Shown here: positions 8,546 to 17,153 of the stretch, in pieces
Position numbering within the stretch: position 1 is the stretch's first letter
How the letters are laid out: every line of letters begins with the position of its first letter
Assembly (NCBI RefSeq): GCF_016587375.1
Contig: NZ_BNJG01000002.1
Location: 1,798,001-1,862,000, forward strand
From: Ktedonobacter robiniae
Lineage (GTDB): Bacteria; Chloroflexota; Ktedonobacteria; Ktedonobacterales; Ktedonobacteraceae
DNA: 64,000 nt
Direction: 5' to 3'
The notes under the pieces: generated by a model
Seen by the model: only the letters and a program-made list of their open reading frames with translations
Told to the model about the DNA's origin: nothing
The model's database searches: none
Made by a program: the position numbers and the translations under genes

Positions 8546-9520
8546 CTAACTATTAACTTGTGTGGTAAGCGGGGCACTTGCGATCTGAAGCATCTGCTCC
8601 CCCAGTCTCCGCAGGGCCTCGCGGAGTTCTGGTGGCTGGTGGACGACGAAGGGGATATTGAGAGACATAAGGTAGCGGGCCTGGCTATCAATGCTGTCGT
8701 ATTCGGCCTGGAACAGGACTCCATTGGCTGTGGGCGTGAGCGTGCCATAAGAGGCTGGAATCTTCTGCTGCATGGCATAGAGCGTCGCCTGAAACTCGAC
8801 TTCAATGCGCCAGCGAGCCGATCCCTGGGTATACTTTTCCGCCATGTAGGCGCGACAATCAAAGTCCCCCTCGCGCTCAAATGTTTCTTCCAGGGCCGCT
8901 ACCTGCTGAATACGATCCAGGCGAAACGTGCGGATATCTTGCCGCAGGCAGCAGTAGCCGATCAGGTACCAGTGTCCGTCCCAGCCTATCATACCGTATG
9001 GCTCGACTTTGCGGTTAGTTGTTTGGTCGCGATGAGAGCGATAATCCAGCGTGATTCGCCGCTGTTGGGCGATGGCCTCGCTTATATTGATTAAGAGTGA
9101 GACATCGGGCTGTGCATCCTTTTGGGGTGAAAAGAAGAAGAGGTGAGAGGCAACAGCGTTCAGGCGGTCCCGCGCCCGGAAAGGGAGCACGCGCGACACC
9201 TTCGCCAGCGCGCCCTCCACGGCTGCCGATGATTGCCCAATCTCCAGCCACGACGTACCCAGCAGACCAAGCATGATGGCCGTAGCTTCTTCCTCTGTAA
9301 AGATTAAAGGCGGCAGTTTGAAGCCGGGGCGGAGACGGTAGCCTCCATGGCGTCCAATGTTGGCCTCGACGGGAATGCCAGCATCCTGGAGGGTGGTGAT
9401 ATAGCGCCTAACCGTGCGCACATCCACCTCCAGGCGTGTAGCAAGCTCGGGACCAGTAATAAAGGGTTTAGATTGAAGTAGTTCAAGAACAGTGAGAACT
9501 CGGCTGGTCGGATGATACAT
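8546..9520 (-). CDS. YafY-type HTH and WYL domain transcriptional regulator
   Basis: 324 residues. Residues 1-60 form a winged helix of the HTH_11 type (RVLTVLELLQ, ATRLEVDVRTVRRYITTL); a middle linker leads to a WYL domain (about 145-225, with GHWYLIGYC and TFRLDRIQ) and a WCX-like C-terminus. WYL domains sense ligands or nucleic acid. The ATG at 9520 follows GAGGAG; the frame continues upstream but would run into the REP element at 9546. It may control the divergent AlkZ-like gene, since only the REP element and 225 bases separate them. Confidence 0.85.
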   Translation of the reverse strand: MYHPTSRVLTVLELLQSKPFITGPELATRLEVDVRTVRRYITTLQDAGIPVEANIGRHGGYRLRPGFKLPPLIFTEEEATAIMLGLLGTSWLEIGQSSAAVEGALAKVSRVLPFRARDRLNAVASHLFFFSPQKDAQPDVSLLINISEAIAQQRRITLDYRSHRDQTTNRKVEPYGMIGWDGHWYLIGYCCLRQDIRTFRLDRIQQVAALEETFEREGDFDCRAYMAEKYTQGSARWRIEVEFQATLYAMQQKIPASYGTLTPTANGVLFQAEYDSIDSQARYLMSLNIPFVVHQPPELREALRRLGEQMLQIASAPLTTQVNS

Positions 9521-9545
9521 GCTGTGCGTGACTCCTCGCGTGATT

Positions 9546-9608
9546 CCGCTACTGGCGTACGCGGCTACTTGTCCAGGCTCTACAGTAGCCGCGTACGCCA
9601 GTAGCGGG
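9546..9608. repeat. REP-like element, copy 2 (with loop)
   Basis: Arms 9546-9568 and 9585-9608 match the arm of copy 1 and enclose a 16-base loop containing CTTGTCCAGGC. It sits in the divergent region between the WYL regulator and the AlkZ-like gene. Confidence 0.85.
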
Positions 9609-9745
9609 CTATTCAGGCACGCCACGCCCTCCTATCCCAATCTAAAAATCTCTTAAAGGAGGGCTGGTTCCGTCCTTCTTCCATAGTAAGATGTGAATAA
9701 GAGAGAAGTCAAGGAAATAGAGGATGAAAGAGAGCAGTAAGCACG

Positions 9746-10855
9746 ATGGCTGAGCGTATTTTGACCCTGCGCGAGTTGAATCGCGCCACCCTGGCACGCC
9801 AATTCTTGTTGGAGCGGGCAACGCAGTCTCATCTGGACGTCATTACGAGTCTTATTGCTATGCAGGCCCAGGTCGCCAACGCTCCCTATATTGGTCTCTG
9901 GACGCGTTTGCATTCATTCCAACGTGAGTCATTAACCCAGCTCCTTGAACGCAGGCAGCTCGTAAGGGGATCATCACTTCGTGGTACTCTACATCTCATG
10001 ACGGCGGAGGATTATATCCTGGTCCATCCTCTCATCCAGCCCGCATTGAGTCGTAATCTTCGCCTCTTTATAAAGAGGGCGCAGGGCTTTGATCTGGAGA
10101 GATTCACCGATATGATGCAAGCATATCTACGTGAGCAGCCACGGACGGGGCTTGAGTTGCGTATGAAGATGGAGGAGTTTTCTCCTGGGATGGGGACCCA
10201 GCAATTAGCTGATGCCATAAGAATACATATGGCGCTCATCCAGCCCATTCCCGCGGGGACCTGGGGTTTTACTGGTAGACCTGCTCACACCGAGGCGGCT
10301 TCCTGGCTTGAGCGCTCAATAGTTGGCTCAGAAGGGGATATGCAGAGGCTTGTCTTGAGGTACCTGGCGGCGTTCGGTCCGGCAAGTGTGCAGGATATGC
10401 AGACCTGGTCCGCACTTACCAGGCTCCAACCCATTTTCGACAGCCTGCGGCCAGAACTGCTCACCTTCAGGGATGAGCAAGGGAGAGAGCTCTTTGATCT
10501 GCCTGATGCGCCTCGACCACATGCGGATACCCCTGCGCCTGTGCGCTTCCTCCCCGACTTTGATAACCTGCTGTTCTCGCACGCTGACCGTCGCCGGGTC
10601 ATCTCCGACGAGCATCGTTCTTCTATCTATATTGGCAATAGCCGATGCACGGCGTTCCTGATAGATGGCTTTGTGCGTGGACGGTGGCGGCTTGAGCGCC
10701 GGCCAGCATCCACCGCGCTCGTGATCGAACCAGTATCGAAGCCGCTCTCCTCCTCAGAGCAAGAGGCGTTGTATAGTGAGGGAGCAAGCCTCATGCGTTG
10801 GATCTTGGATGGTGCGGAGGCATTTGATATCCAATTTGGCTCTGTTGTGGGATAG
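9746..10855 (+). CDS. winged-helix DNA-binding protein, AlkZ-like (HTH_42)
   Basis: 369 residues, the standard length of the HTH_42 family. The family includes AlkZ, a glycosylase that unhooks interstrand cross-links and self-resistance DNA adducts. The catalytic QxQ motif is present as AMQAQVANAPYIGLW (about residues 38-52), followed by the family's RGTLHLM and PAGTWGFTGR segments. Acts on DNA in the cytoplasm. No antibiotic cluster is nearby, so housekeeping alkyl-adduct repair is the likelier role. It is bracketed by REP copies 2 and 3 and lies divergent from a WYL regulator. Confidence 0.8.
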   Translation: MAERILTLRELNRATLARQFLLERATQSHLDVITSLIAMQAQVANAPYIGLWTRLHSFQRESLTQLLERRQLVRGSSLRGTLHLMTAEDYILVHPLIQPALSRNLRLFIKRAQGFDLERFTDMMQAYLREQPRTGLELRMKMEEFSPGMGTQQLADAIRIHMALIQPIPAGTWGFTGRPAHTEAASWLERSIVGSEGDMQRLVLRYLAAFGPASVQDMQTWSALTRLQPIFDSLRPELLTFRDEQGRELFDLPDAPRPHADTPAPVRFLPDFDNLLFSHADRRRVISDEHRSSIYIGNSRCTAFLIDGFVRGRWRLERRPASTALVIEPVSKPLSSSEQEALYSEGASLMRWILDGAEAFDIQFGSVVG

Positions 10856-10909
10856 CCTGCTACTGGTGTGCTGGGGCCTGGACAAGTACCGCGTACGCCA
10901 GTAGCGGGC
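10856..10909. repeat. REP-like element, copy 3 (one arm decayed)
   Basis: The right arm (CGCGTACGCCAGTAGCGGG, ending about 10909) is intact; the left arm is diverged. On the opposite strand the loop reads ACTTGTCCAGGC, matching copy 2, so the two are homologous and opposite in orientation. It lies between convergent genes. Confidence 0.75.
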
Positions 10910-10915
10910 TTCTAG

Positions 10916-11971
10916 CTATTCGATCGAGAGTATGACTTGTTCGAGATCGCTGACGAGATCAGTTACCTCGCCAATGCGGCGGAAGGGGACCTCGCTCTGT
11001 TGCGAGAGCGTTTCCCATAGGGCAGGATCGATGGCGGCGAAGAGGCCACCGGAGGTCTGAGGATCAAAGAGAATGGCCTGGGCGTACTGATCGATGTGCT
11101 CACTGATGCGGACATGCGAACCGACTGAGCGCAAGTTGCGGGCCGTGCCACCCGGTGTGCAGCCTGCTTCGGCATAGTGGCGAACATTGGGAAGCAGGGG
11201 GAGCGCGGCGTAATCGAAGCGCATACAGGTCTTACTCTGTGTCGCCATCTCCCAGGCGTGCCCCACCAGGCTAAAGCCGGTAATGTCAGTCGTGGCGTGT
11301 ACGGCTGGACCGGCCTCGACCAGTAGCTCGCTGGCACGCTTATTGAGCGTGGTCATGGAGGTGACCGCGGCGGCCATATCGACCTCGCGGACCAGGCCGC
11401 GTTTCTGAGCGGTAGTTATCAGGCCCGTGCCTAGAGGCTTGCTGAGAACCAGGATATCGCCGGTTCTGGCGCCGCCTTTTGTGAGGATACGTTTGGGATG
11501 AACGATGCCTGTGACGGCGAGGCCATATTTCGGCTCTTCGTCAGAGATTGAGTGCCCACCCGCGATTGCTCCGCCTGCTCGCTCGACCGCCTCCATTCCT
11601 CCACGCAGCACCTCGCTGAGAATGCTGGTATCCAGAGACTCGGGCCAGGCCACCAGGTTGATGGCCATAAGCACCTGTCCACCCATGGCATAGACGTCGC
11701 TAAGGGCGTTAGTGGCCGCGATAGCGCCAAAGGTATAGGGGTCATCCACCACAGGCGGGAAGAAATCGGCGGTGCTGATAACGGCCTGCTGCTCGCTGAC
11801 CTGGTAGACGGCGGCATCGTCAATCGCGCCCAGGCCGATAAGCAACTGTTCCGGCACGACGCGCTGGCGTAGAGGCTTCACGACCTGGGCCAGCATATCC
11901 GCGCCGATTTTTGCGGCGCACCCCGCGCAACTGGCAAGCTCTGTGAGCCGGACCGGCTGTTGTATGCTCAT
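10916..11971 (-). CDS. selD: selenide, water dikinase
   Basis: 351 residues, full length. SelD makes selenophosphate from selenide and ATP for selenocysteine or selenouridine. The N-terminal catalytic loop reads SCAGCAAKIG, with Cys18 and Lys21 at the positions of the essential E. coli Cys17 and Lys20; this is the cysteine rather than selenocysteine form. The metal/ATP-binding AIDDAAVYQ and TADFFPPVVDDPY segments follow. No selA, selB, mnmH or tRNA-Sec is in the window, so which selenium pathway it serves is unknown. GGAGAGG precedes the ATG. Confidence 0.95.
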   Translation of the reverse strand: MSIQQPVRLTELASCAGCAAKIGADMLAQVVKPLRQRVVPEQLLIGLGAIDDAAVYQVSEQQAVISTADFFPPVVDDPYTFGAIAATNALSDVYAMGGQVLMAINLVAWPESLDTSILSEVLRGGMEAVERAGGAIAGGHSISDEEPKYGLAVTGIVHPKRILTKGGARTGDILVLSKPLGTGLITTAQKRGLVREVDMAAAVTSMTTLNKRASELLVEAGPAVHATTDITGFSLVGHAWEMATQSKTCMRFDYAALPLLPNVRHYAEAGCTPGGTARNLRSVGSHVRISEHIDQYAQAILFDPQTSGGLFAAIDPALWETLSQQSEVPFRRIGEVTDLVSDLEQVILSIE

Positions 11972-12230
11972 ATAGAAATTTTTCCTCTCCAGGAAAATAG
12001 CATGAAACAGTGTTAGCTATAGAGAAACAAAAGTATACTCTTAGTAAGTCACAAAGAGAGATGTAGCCTCAATAGAAAGCAGATAAACTTCTCCCTTTTT
12101 GCCTTTATCCTCTACATAATTGATACCTATGGAAATGTATTTAAAACGATAACCACAACTTTAAAGTGGAATTAGACGTATATACATAAAATATGTCAAA
12201 AAAATGCAAGTGAAAAATTGGGAGGAATTT

Positions 12231-12920
12231 ATGAATCCACCTCGTAGGCCTTCTTCACTCAAGCGCTTCTTTATTACGCTAGGTATCGTGCTTCTCGTGA
12301 CTCCACTATATACCTTCCTGGTTGGTGAACTCTTCGCGTTTAATCCTACAGCAGTTGTTTTGCTTGTAATGTTTTACCTTATCGGGATAGTACTCTGGCT
12401 TGGCATCAGTGCCAGGCGTGTAGGCGCAATTTATATTATGTTGCATATAATTGTGGGTATACTCGGGTTGGGTCTTGCTCTAGCTCTTTCTGCAATGTCT
12501 CCTTATAATGGTCCATCCGTAGCGATTACCGTCCTGGTTATCTCGATTCTCTTCAATGTCATATTAGCTTGCCTCGCCCCGTTCATTTTTTCATTGCGTG
12601 AGCGTGTGGCGTTCTTCCATGTGTCGCAGCAGCCTCAACAGCCACAGCCCGTTCCTCAGCAGCAGGGGCAGCAAGTGGTCTATCAACAGATTGTGTATGT
12701 GCCCTATAATCCCAACTCGCCTGACGCACCAAAAATTCCTGCTATCCCACAGATGCCCCCTATCCCAACTCAACCGCAGAATAATTATCAGGAGGGATAT
12801 CGTCCTGCCCAGCCGCAGCCTAAAGAAGAGTACAACCACTATCAAGAGGGATCACGCACATATACATATCCAACTGGCACAACTCAGAGCCAGGTGAGCA
12901 CACAATACCCTCAAGCATAA
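12231..12920 (+). CDS. four-segment membrane protein with Pro/Gln-rich tail
   Basis: 229 residues. Four hydrophobic segments (about 14-36, 40-62, 66-92 and 98-124) are followed by a low-complexity tail rich in Gln, Pro and Tyr with NYQEG and HYQEG repeats. The plan and tail motif match the protein at 2909-3367. Function unknown; no catalytic motif. The ATG at 12231 is chosen because GGGAGG lies 6 bases upstream. The 260-base region ahead of it is very AT-rich and probably holds its promoter. Confidence 0.7.
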   Translation: MNPPRRPSSLKRFFITLGIVLLVTPLYTFLVGELFAFNPTAVVLLVMFYLIGIVLWLGISARRVGAIYIMLHIIVGILGLGLALALSAMSPYNGPSVAITVLVISILFNVILACLAPFIFSLRERVAFFHVSQQPQQPQPVPQQQGQQVVYQQIVYVPYNPNSPDAPKIPAIPQMPPIPTQPQNNYQEGYRPAQPQPKEEYNHYQEGSRTYTYPTGTTQSQVSTQYPQA

Positions 12921-12957
12921 GGAGGCATAATTCACCAGGTTTGGGGAAATAGAGAAG

Positions 12958-12981
12958 CGCCAGCCGCTAGGCGGTCTGGCG
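12958..12981. terminator. hairpin between convergent genes
   Basis: CGCCAG (12958-12963) pairs with CTGGCG (12976-12981), with further pairing inside; it overlaps the stop of the minus-strand gene at 12967. Position between convergent genes suggests a two-way terminator. Confidence 0.5.
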
Positions 12982-13407
12982 TGAGGCTACCTGAGCCGCG
13001 ACCTCGAATTTGTTGGCGAAGACGCGGGGGCTGCAATAGACATTGCGCCGGGCGAAGGGCTCGGGTGCCTCTTGTTTGAGGCGTGCCTGCACATGGGGTT
13101 TACGTGCGCCCAGGCCGGTAAACCAGGGGTCAGACAGGGTATATATGGGGGCGTGGACCCAGTCGGGAACAGTGATGTCGGCCTGTAAGCAGAGGAACTC
13201 GACGGCGGCGGCACAAAAAGCCGCCCACTGGTAATGCTCCGGGTCGGTCCCGGCTGGTTGCTCTATAGCTTCCTGCACCAGCTCTGAGCGACGCTCCACG
13301 GCATAGCAATACCAGTAGTTGAGGAAATCGCCCAGGGCATTCCATGGACGCTCACCTTGAACGATCTGACGGTAGGTTGTCTGCATGCTTTGTATTTCAG
13401 CCCACAT
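12967..13407 (-). CDS. partner protein of a DUF6036-type nucleotidyltransferase
   Basis: 146 residues, soluble. Recognisable parts are an N-terminal helix pair with ALGDFLNYWYC and a C-terminal EPFARRNVYCSPRVFANKF stretch, which recalls the RRRN-(I/L)-F-V-S ending of small proteins often coded beside DUF6036 nucleotidyltransferases. It lies 69 bases downstream of such a gene on the same strand, so the two are likely co-transcribed. AGGAGG precedes the ATG. The role is unknown; an antitoxin or toxin partner is possible, by analogy only. Confidence 0.65.
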   Translation of the reverse strand: MWAEIQSMQTTYRQIVQGERPWNALGDFLNYWYCYAVERRSELVQEAIEQPAGTDPEHYQWAAFCAAAVEFLCLQADITVPDWVHAPIYTLSDPWFTGLGARKPHVQARLKQEAPEPFARRNVYCSPRVFANKFEVAAQVASRQTA

Positions 13408-13476
13408 TGTCGAAGCTCCTCCTGTCTTCGTATCTATTATAACATGGATCGAAGAAATTTTTGCCTATTTTGAAGA

Positions 13477-14016
13477 TTACGCAAATAAGTCATCAAATGT
13501 AGCTTGAAGATTACACTCCTTCTGCCACTCGGGTGTTGCATAGCGATCCACCAGCGTTTGTGCTTGCGCACGTGTCTCGACGCCAAGCTGCTCGCAGAGA
13601 GCTTCGATATCGTCTTCGTCGCGTGCGCGTCCAGCCAGCAGTTTCAGGGCCAGAATATACTCGGCCTTGGGAACATAGATTTGCAAGTTGGTATAGGTGC
13701 GCCAGAGGGTGATGGGTCCCATCTCAGGTGTGAAGGAGGCCACGATATCATTCATCCAGTCGCGCGTCAGCTGGTAGCGTTTCGCCACAGCATTAATGGC
13801 TGAACGAAAGGCCTTGGTCTCCTGATTGGGATTCATGGTATCGGGAAAATCGAGCGGAACCACGTCGATATCCTTGGTTGAGGCCCGATTTTGCACAAAG
13901 AACATCATATAGACTCCCCCCACTACCGCCAGGCGCACGGGCTTGCGCACCTTTGCGCGCTTCTCCAGCTCCTCGTCCAGCGCCTGCAAATAGCGCTCAA
14001 TCTCGCTGCCTTCCAC
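13477..14016 (-). CDS. DUF6036-type nucleotidyltransferase
   Basis: 179 residues. The nucleotidyltransferase core shows a glycine pair (VVGGVYMMFF, about 30-40) and the metal-binding ASTKDIDVVPLD motif (about 44-56), followed by the family's AEYILALKLLAGRARDEDD helix. Related proteins include AbiEii/MenT-like toxins that transfer nucleotides to tRNA or protein. The start is a GTG at 14016 with AAAGGA upstream; no better ATG exists in frame. With the downstream 146-residue gene it forms a conserved-looking two-gene unit. Toxin activity is inferred from family, not shown. Confidence 0.75.
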   Translation of the reverse strand: MEGSEIERYLQALDEELEKRAKVRKPVRLAVVGGVYMMFFVQNRASTKDIDVVPLDFPDTMNPNQETKAFRSAINAVAKRYQLTRDWMNDIVASFTPEMGPITLWRTYTNLQIYVPKAEYILALKLLAGRARDEDDIEALCEQLGVETRAQAQTLVDRYATPEWQKECNLQATFDDLFA

Positions 14017-14074
14017 GTCGCTTGCATCCTTTCACTGGCTCTGTACTGGGTGCAGGGACAGAGCTAGCACATCC

Positions 14075-14818
14075 CTACTTCAATCGCCCCGAGAGCCAGA
14101 ATTGACCACCGACAATGCCGTCTTTGACGATTGTACCCTTGACAATTTCAGGGTCTGCTACCAGGTCAACCTCGCCGCCCAGCGTACGGATACGTGCCCA
14201 ATAGAATGCGCGGCGCGTGACGGGATTGGTGAGGAGGGCTGTTTCTAGCACATAACCATAGTAAATCACCCGAGATTCAGGAGGGTCAATCCGGCCTCCC
14301 GTAGGTCCAGGACGAAAGGTGCCGCTGGGAATACATGACTCGGCCGCCATCCTTTTGCCTGTGGCTCGTAATGCTTCTTCATTCTTGTAGGCTTTAATTT
14401 CATATGCGAAAGCGGCTAGTTGAGCGTTAGCGAGCTGTGGTAGGTGGAGGGCATCGTACATGCGGTAATCGGGAGCATCGAAAGCAAATGGATAGAGACC
14501 CATTTCTGGGTCATCTCCAGGTGTCGCCCATGCGTAGAAGGCACCATCCAATTCTGTATCGTCGGGGCGAGAAACCCGTTTGACCAGCCCAATGGACATT
14601 AGTGCCTCACCATTAAAATGTGGATTCAAGCCAATAAGGTAGCCCTCTTGATCGAGTTGCGCCCATAGCTCGATTCCCTCACCAGGGGTCCAGATTTTGT
14701 AATAGCCTTGACCAGGAACTTCAATACTGAGACCTTCTCTGTCCGCCTGCATAGCGAGGGCAGAAAAGTCCTCACGCGTTTTAACCGCAAATCCTAGTGT
14801 TGAGAAATGACTTGGCAT
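14075..14818 (-). CDS. conserved hypothetical protein of the HEAT-repeat operon
   Basis: 247 residues, soluble, no signal peptide. It opens with SHFSTLGFAVKTREDFSALA and closes with GGQFWLSGRL, a layout that looks like a widespread unnamed bacterial family. Mid-regions carry a PDDTELDGAFYAW stretch and an IPSGTF stretch. No catalytic motif is recognised. It starts 7 bases after the stop of the HEAT-repeat gene with AAAGGAG as ribosome site, so it is the last gene of that operon and probably works with the HEAT protein. Confidence 0.7.
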   Translation of the reverse strand: MPSHFSTLGFAVKTREDFSALAMQADREGLSIEVPGQGYYKIWTPGEGIELWAQLDQEGYLIGLNPHFNGEALMSIGLVKRVSRPDDTELDGAFYAWATPGDDPEMGLYPFAFDAPDYRMYDALHLPQLANAQLAAFAYEIKAYKNEEALRATGKRMAAESCIPSGTFRPGPTGGRIDPPESRVIYYGYVLETALLTNPVTRRAFYWARIRTLGGEVDLVADPEIVKGTIVKDGIVGGQFWLSGRLK

Positions 14819-14825
14819 AATATGG

Positions 14826-15845
14826 TTACTCCTTTGGTAATGCTATGTGAAGTTTGCTCAGGGCCTGCGCGGCGATCATGCGGACCTTTTGATGAGGCCA
14901 GTCCAGCAGCTCGACCAGTTTATTGACCAGCAACGGGCCTGGATTGGGCATGTTGCCGATGATCTCGGCTATATGGGCCTGCTGGATCGAGCCAAGCAGT
15001 TCACTCATTTCTTGTCCCAGCAGGATGTTGCTGGCTTCTTCCACTACTTCGCCTAGTATCTCGGGATGAGTCTGTTGCAAGTATTTGATGGCAAATTGGT
15101 AGGCGTTACTGTCCCCAATTTGAGCTTTAATTAGGTGGAGTGGAACGCGTTCTCTTACATGTATTAAAGCGTTAAATGCAGATTCGCGAACTATGAAGGT
15201 ATCGTCTGCTAGAGATGTGACAAAAGCCTCTATTGGTTCAGTTGACCCCCATTGGATTAACGTCTCGATGGCAGTGTATCGTATGCGATAATTTTCGTCT
15301 TGGAGAAGAGCGAAGATTGTTTTTACCAGAGTTGGCTCCATATGTTCACGCGATTGTAGTGCTTGAATGCCCATCAAACGCACCTGGTCTCTTGCGTCTT
15401 GTAGCGCTTGTTGTAGTGATTCAATTGGTAAGCGATGACTTTGGTAACGCATTGCGGAAAGCACAGCTTCTTGGACCTCTCTTTCCTGGTCATTGAGGGC
15501 GTCCAGAAATATACTGAGTGGAACTTGTTTGTCTAACGTCCCTAATACTTGAATTGAGGCTGCACGCACCTCTGCATCCTGATTGCGTGTTGCTGCTATT
15601 GACCATTTTATTGGAATGCGTGTATTTAGCTGTTCTATCACAGTTACTAGTGCAATGCCTTCCGTGCCGTCAAGGAGCGGGAAGAGGAGCTCAGAAGAAA
15701 TTTTAGCGTGGTGCGCGAGTAGCACATACCCTGACGTTCGTCGGACCTCCTCGTCAACGTCACTAAGTTTATTGATCATAGTCTCTATTGGAAGGTGTTC
15801 CCAGTAGTGGCCTAATCCTAAATCATAGATCGCTTCTCTGCGCAT
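14826..15845 (-). CDS. HEAT-repeat protein, C-terminal half (split by frameshift)
   Basis: 339 residues built almost wholly of helical pairs of the HEAT/PBS-lyase type (repeated DxxxxVRxxAxxAL pattern). The ATG at 15845 has no ribosome site, and the frame read backwards across it (EHKDAAM) continues the repeat pattern of the upstream gene. Removing one T from TTTTT at about 15865-15869 joins the two into one protein of roughly 690 residues. HEAT proteins are usually scaffolds. Either a real frameshift or an assembly error. Confidence 0.75.
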   Translation of the reverse strand: MRREAIYDLGLGHYWEHLPIETMINKLSDVDEEVRRTSGYVLLAHHAKISSELLFPLLDGTEGIALVTVIEQLNTRIPIKWSIAATRNQDAEVRAASIQVLGTLDKQVPLSIFLDALNDQEREVQEAVLSAMRYQSHRLPIESLQQALQDARDQVRLMGIQALQSREHMEPTLVKTIFALLQDENYRIRYTAIETLIQWGSTEPIEAFVTSLADDTFIVRESAFNALIHVRERVPLHLIKAQIGDSNAYQFAIKYLQQTHPEILGEVVEEASNILLGQEMSELLGSIQQAHIAEIIGNMPNPGPLLVNKLVELLDWPHQKVRMIAAQALSKLHIALPKE

Positions 15846-15855
15846 AGCGGCGTCT

Positions 15856-16893
15856 TTATGCTCTAAAAAGCTTAATTAAGAGCTTAACGGGAGTTCTTGC
15901 CTTTAAGAACGTTAACAATGTAATTGCCCGAAGGCGTACTGGTTTTTTATCGTTTTTAAGACCATCGATTAAAGGCTCGATAGGTATATGCTCATGTAAT
16001 TCCTCGAATGCTTCCATGACACTGTGTTGGAAGTCCCAGCGGAATCTGGTAGTCTCATTTAAGAGGAATTGGAGTAAAGCTGGTATTGCCTGTATACTTC
16101 TGCGCTTACATAATATTAAGGCCGCAGCTTGCTTAACGCCTTCATTAGTGTCATGGAGTGTGGTGATAAACAGGTTAATAGAAGCCTTCTCTTGTGTCTC
16201 TAATGCGTAAAGAACGGAGCGTCTTACGTGAGTATGTGGATCATGAATTAAGGCGGCGATTGGTTCTATAGGTAATTCTTGATTTTGCTTGCCATATGCA
16301 GTGAGTTGTAAAAGCGCGGTCCAGCGAACATCTGCGCTGTCATCTTGAAGCGCTGCTAGAAAAACTTCGATAGGGGCTTTATCTCCTAAAGTGCCAAGCA
16401 TTTCGAGGACAATCATACGGCTAAAGGGAGTGGCCTTTTGTAGAATTTCTGTATTTGTCTGAATAAACCAGGCTACTGTTTTTGGCGACCATTGTTGGGC
16501 TTGCCTTGCCAGAAGGCGTTGAGCTTGGGTACGGAGAGAGCGCTTTAAGGCAAAAGAGGCGCGAAAAACGGGCTTGAGCGGCGCCTCCTTCCCTTGTGTT
16601 TCCAGGATGGAAAGGGCGGCCTGATAAACGAGGTCAGAGGGCTTTAGAAGAGTCTCCAGCCATTGCTCGTCTGTGATCCAGGGCTTGAGGACCTCTATGG
16701 TTTCTAGCGTGGCTGAGTGGACAGCTTCGCGCCCATCCAGGAGTGCTTCGAGAATGGGTTGGAGCGGAGCCTTGTCCTGAAAAGCGACGGCTTGACGAAG
16801 CGCAGTGATTTTGAAATTTGCATTCACGTGGGAGAGCTGAAACAGAAGCTGCTGAAGAGCCTGGGGGTCATCGAGCGAGTCGATAGCTGTCAT
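15856..16893 (-). CDS. HEAT-repeat protein, N-terminal half (split by frameshift)
   Basis: 345 residues of HEAT-like helical repeats, starting MTAIDSLDDPQALQQLL and ending in a truncated repeat LLIKLFRA just before the stop. The end of the frame lies 10 bases from the next HEAT gene and a one-base change restores continuity. No signal peptide or membrane segment. No strong ribosome site is visible before the ATG at 16893. The likely partner is the 247-residue protein at the operon's end. No substrate can be assigned. Confidence 0.75.
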   Translation of the reverse strand: MTAIDSLDDPQALQQLLFQLSHVNANFKITALRQAVAFQDKAPLQPILEALLDGREAVHSATLETIEVLKPWITDEQWLETLLKPSDLVYQAALSILETQGKEAPLKPVFRASFALKRSLRTQAQRLLARQAQQWSPKTVAWFIQTNTEILQKATPFSRMIVLEMLGTLGDKAPIEVFLAALQDDSADVRWTALLQLTAYGKQNQELPIEPIAALIHDPHTHVRRSVLYALETQEKASINLFITTLHDTNEGVKQAAALILCKRRSIQAIPALLQFLLNETTRFRWDFQHSVMEAFEELHEHIPIEPLIDGLKNDKKPVRLRAITLLTFLKARTPVKLLIKLFRA

Positions 16894-17102
16894 GTGTGAT
16901 ACAGCGGGAAGTAAAGCATGTGCTGCGCATGCTGTGAATTAGTAGGGAACATTCTGTCCCTTAGCGTTGCTTTTTTGAGTATAACGTGAGCGTCTCCTGC
17001 TTGTCAAGCGTGCAAAGTGGTAACATCGCTCCTTAGCTTTAGCCTTTTATTTTATGCGCTCAAAAATTCGTATAGCTATATTAAGATGCATCTATTTCCT
17101 GA

Positions 17103-17153
17103 TAGAGGAAGAGAGTGATGGTTGCAAGAGCCAACCATCACTCTCTTCCTCTA
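17103..17153. terminator. 22-bp stem hairpin after terminase gene
   Basis: Arms 17103-17124 and 17132-17153 are perfect complements (TAGAGGAAGAGAGTGATGG start) with a 7-base loop, immediately after the terminase stop. No T-tract follows. Confidence 0.7.

Noticed and set aside
14847..15807. Plus-strand frames opposite the HEAT-repeat genes.
   Set aside because: Leucine-rich shadows of repetitive coding sequence on the other strand; no start signals.
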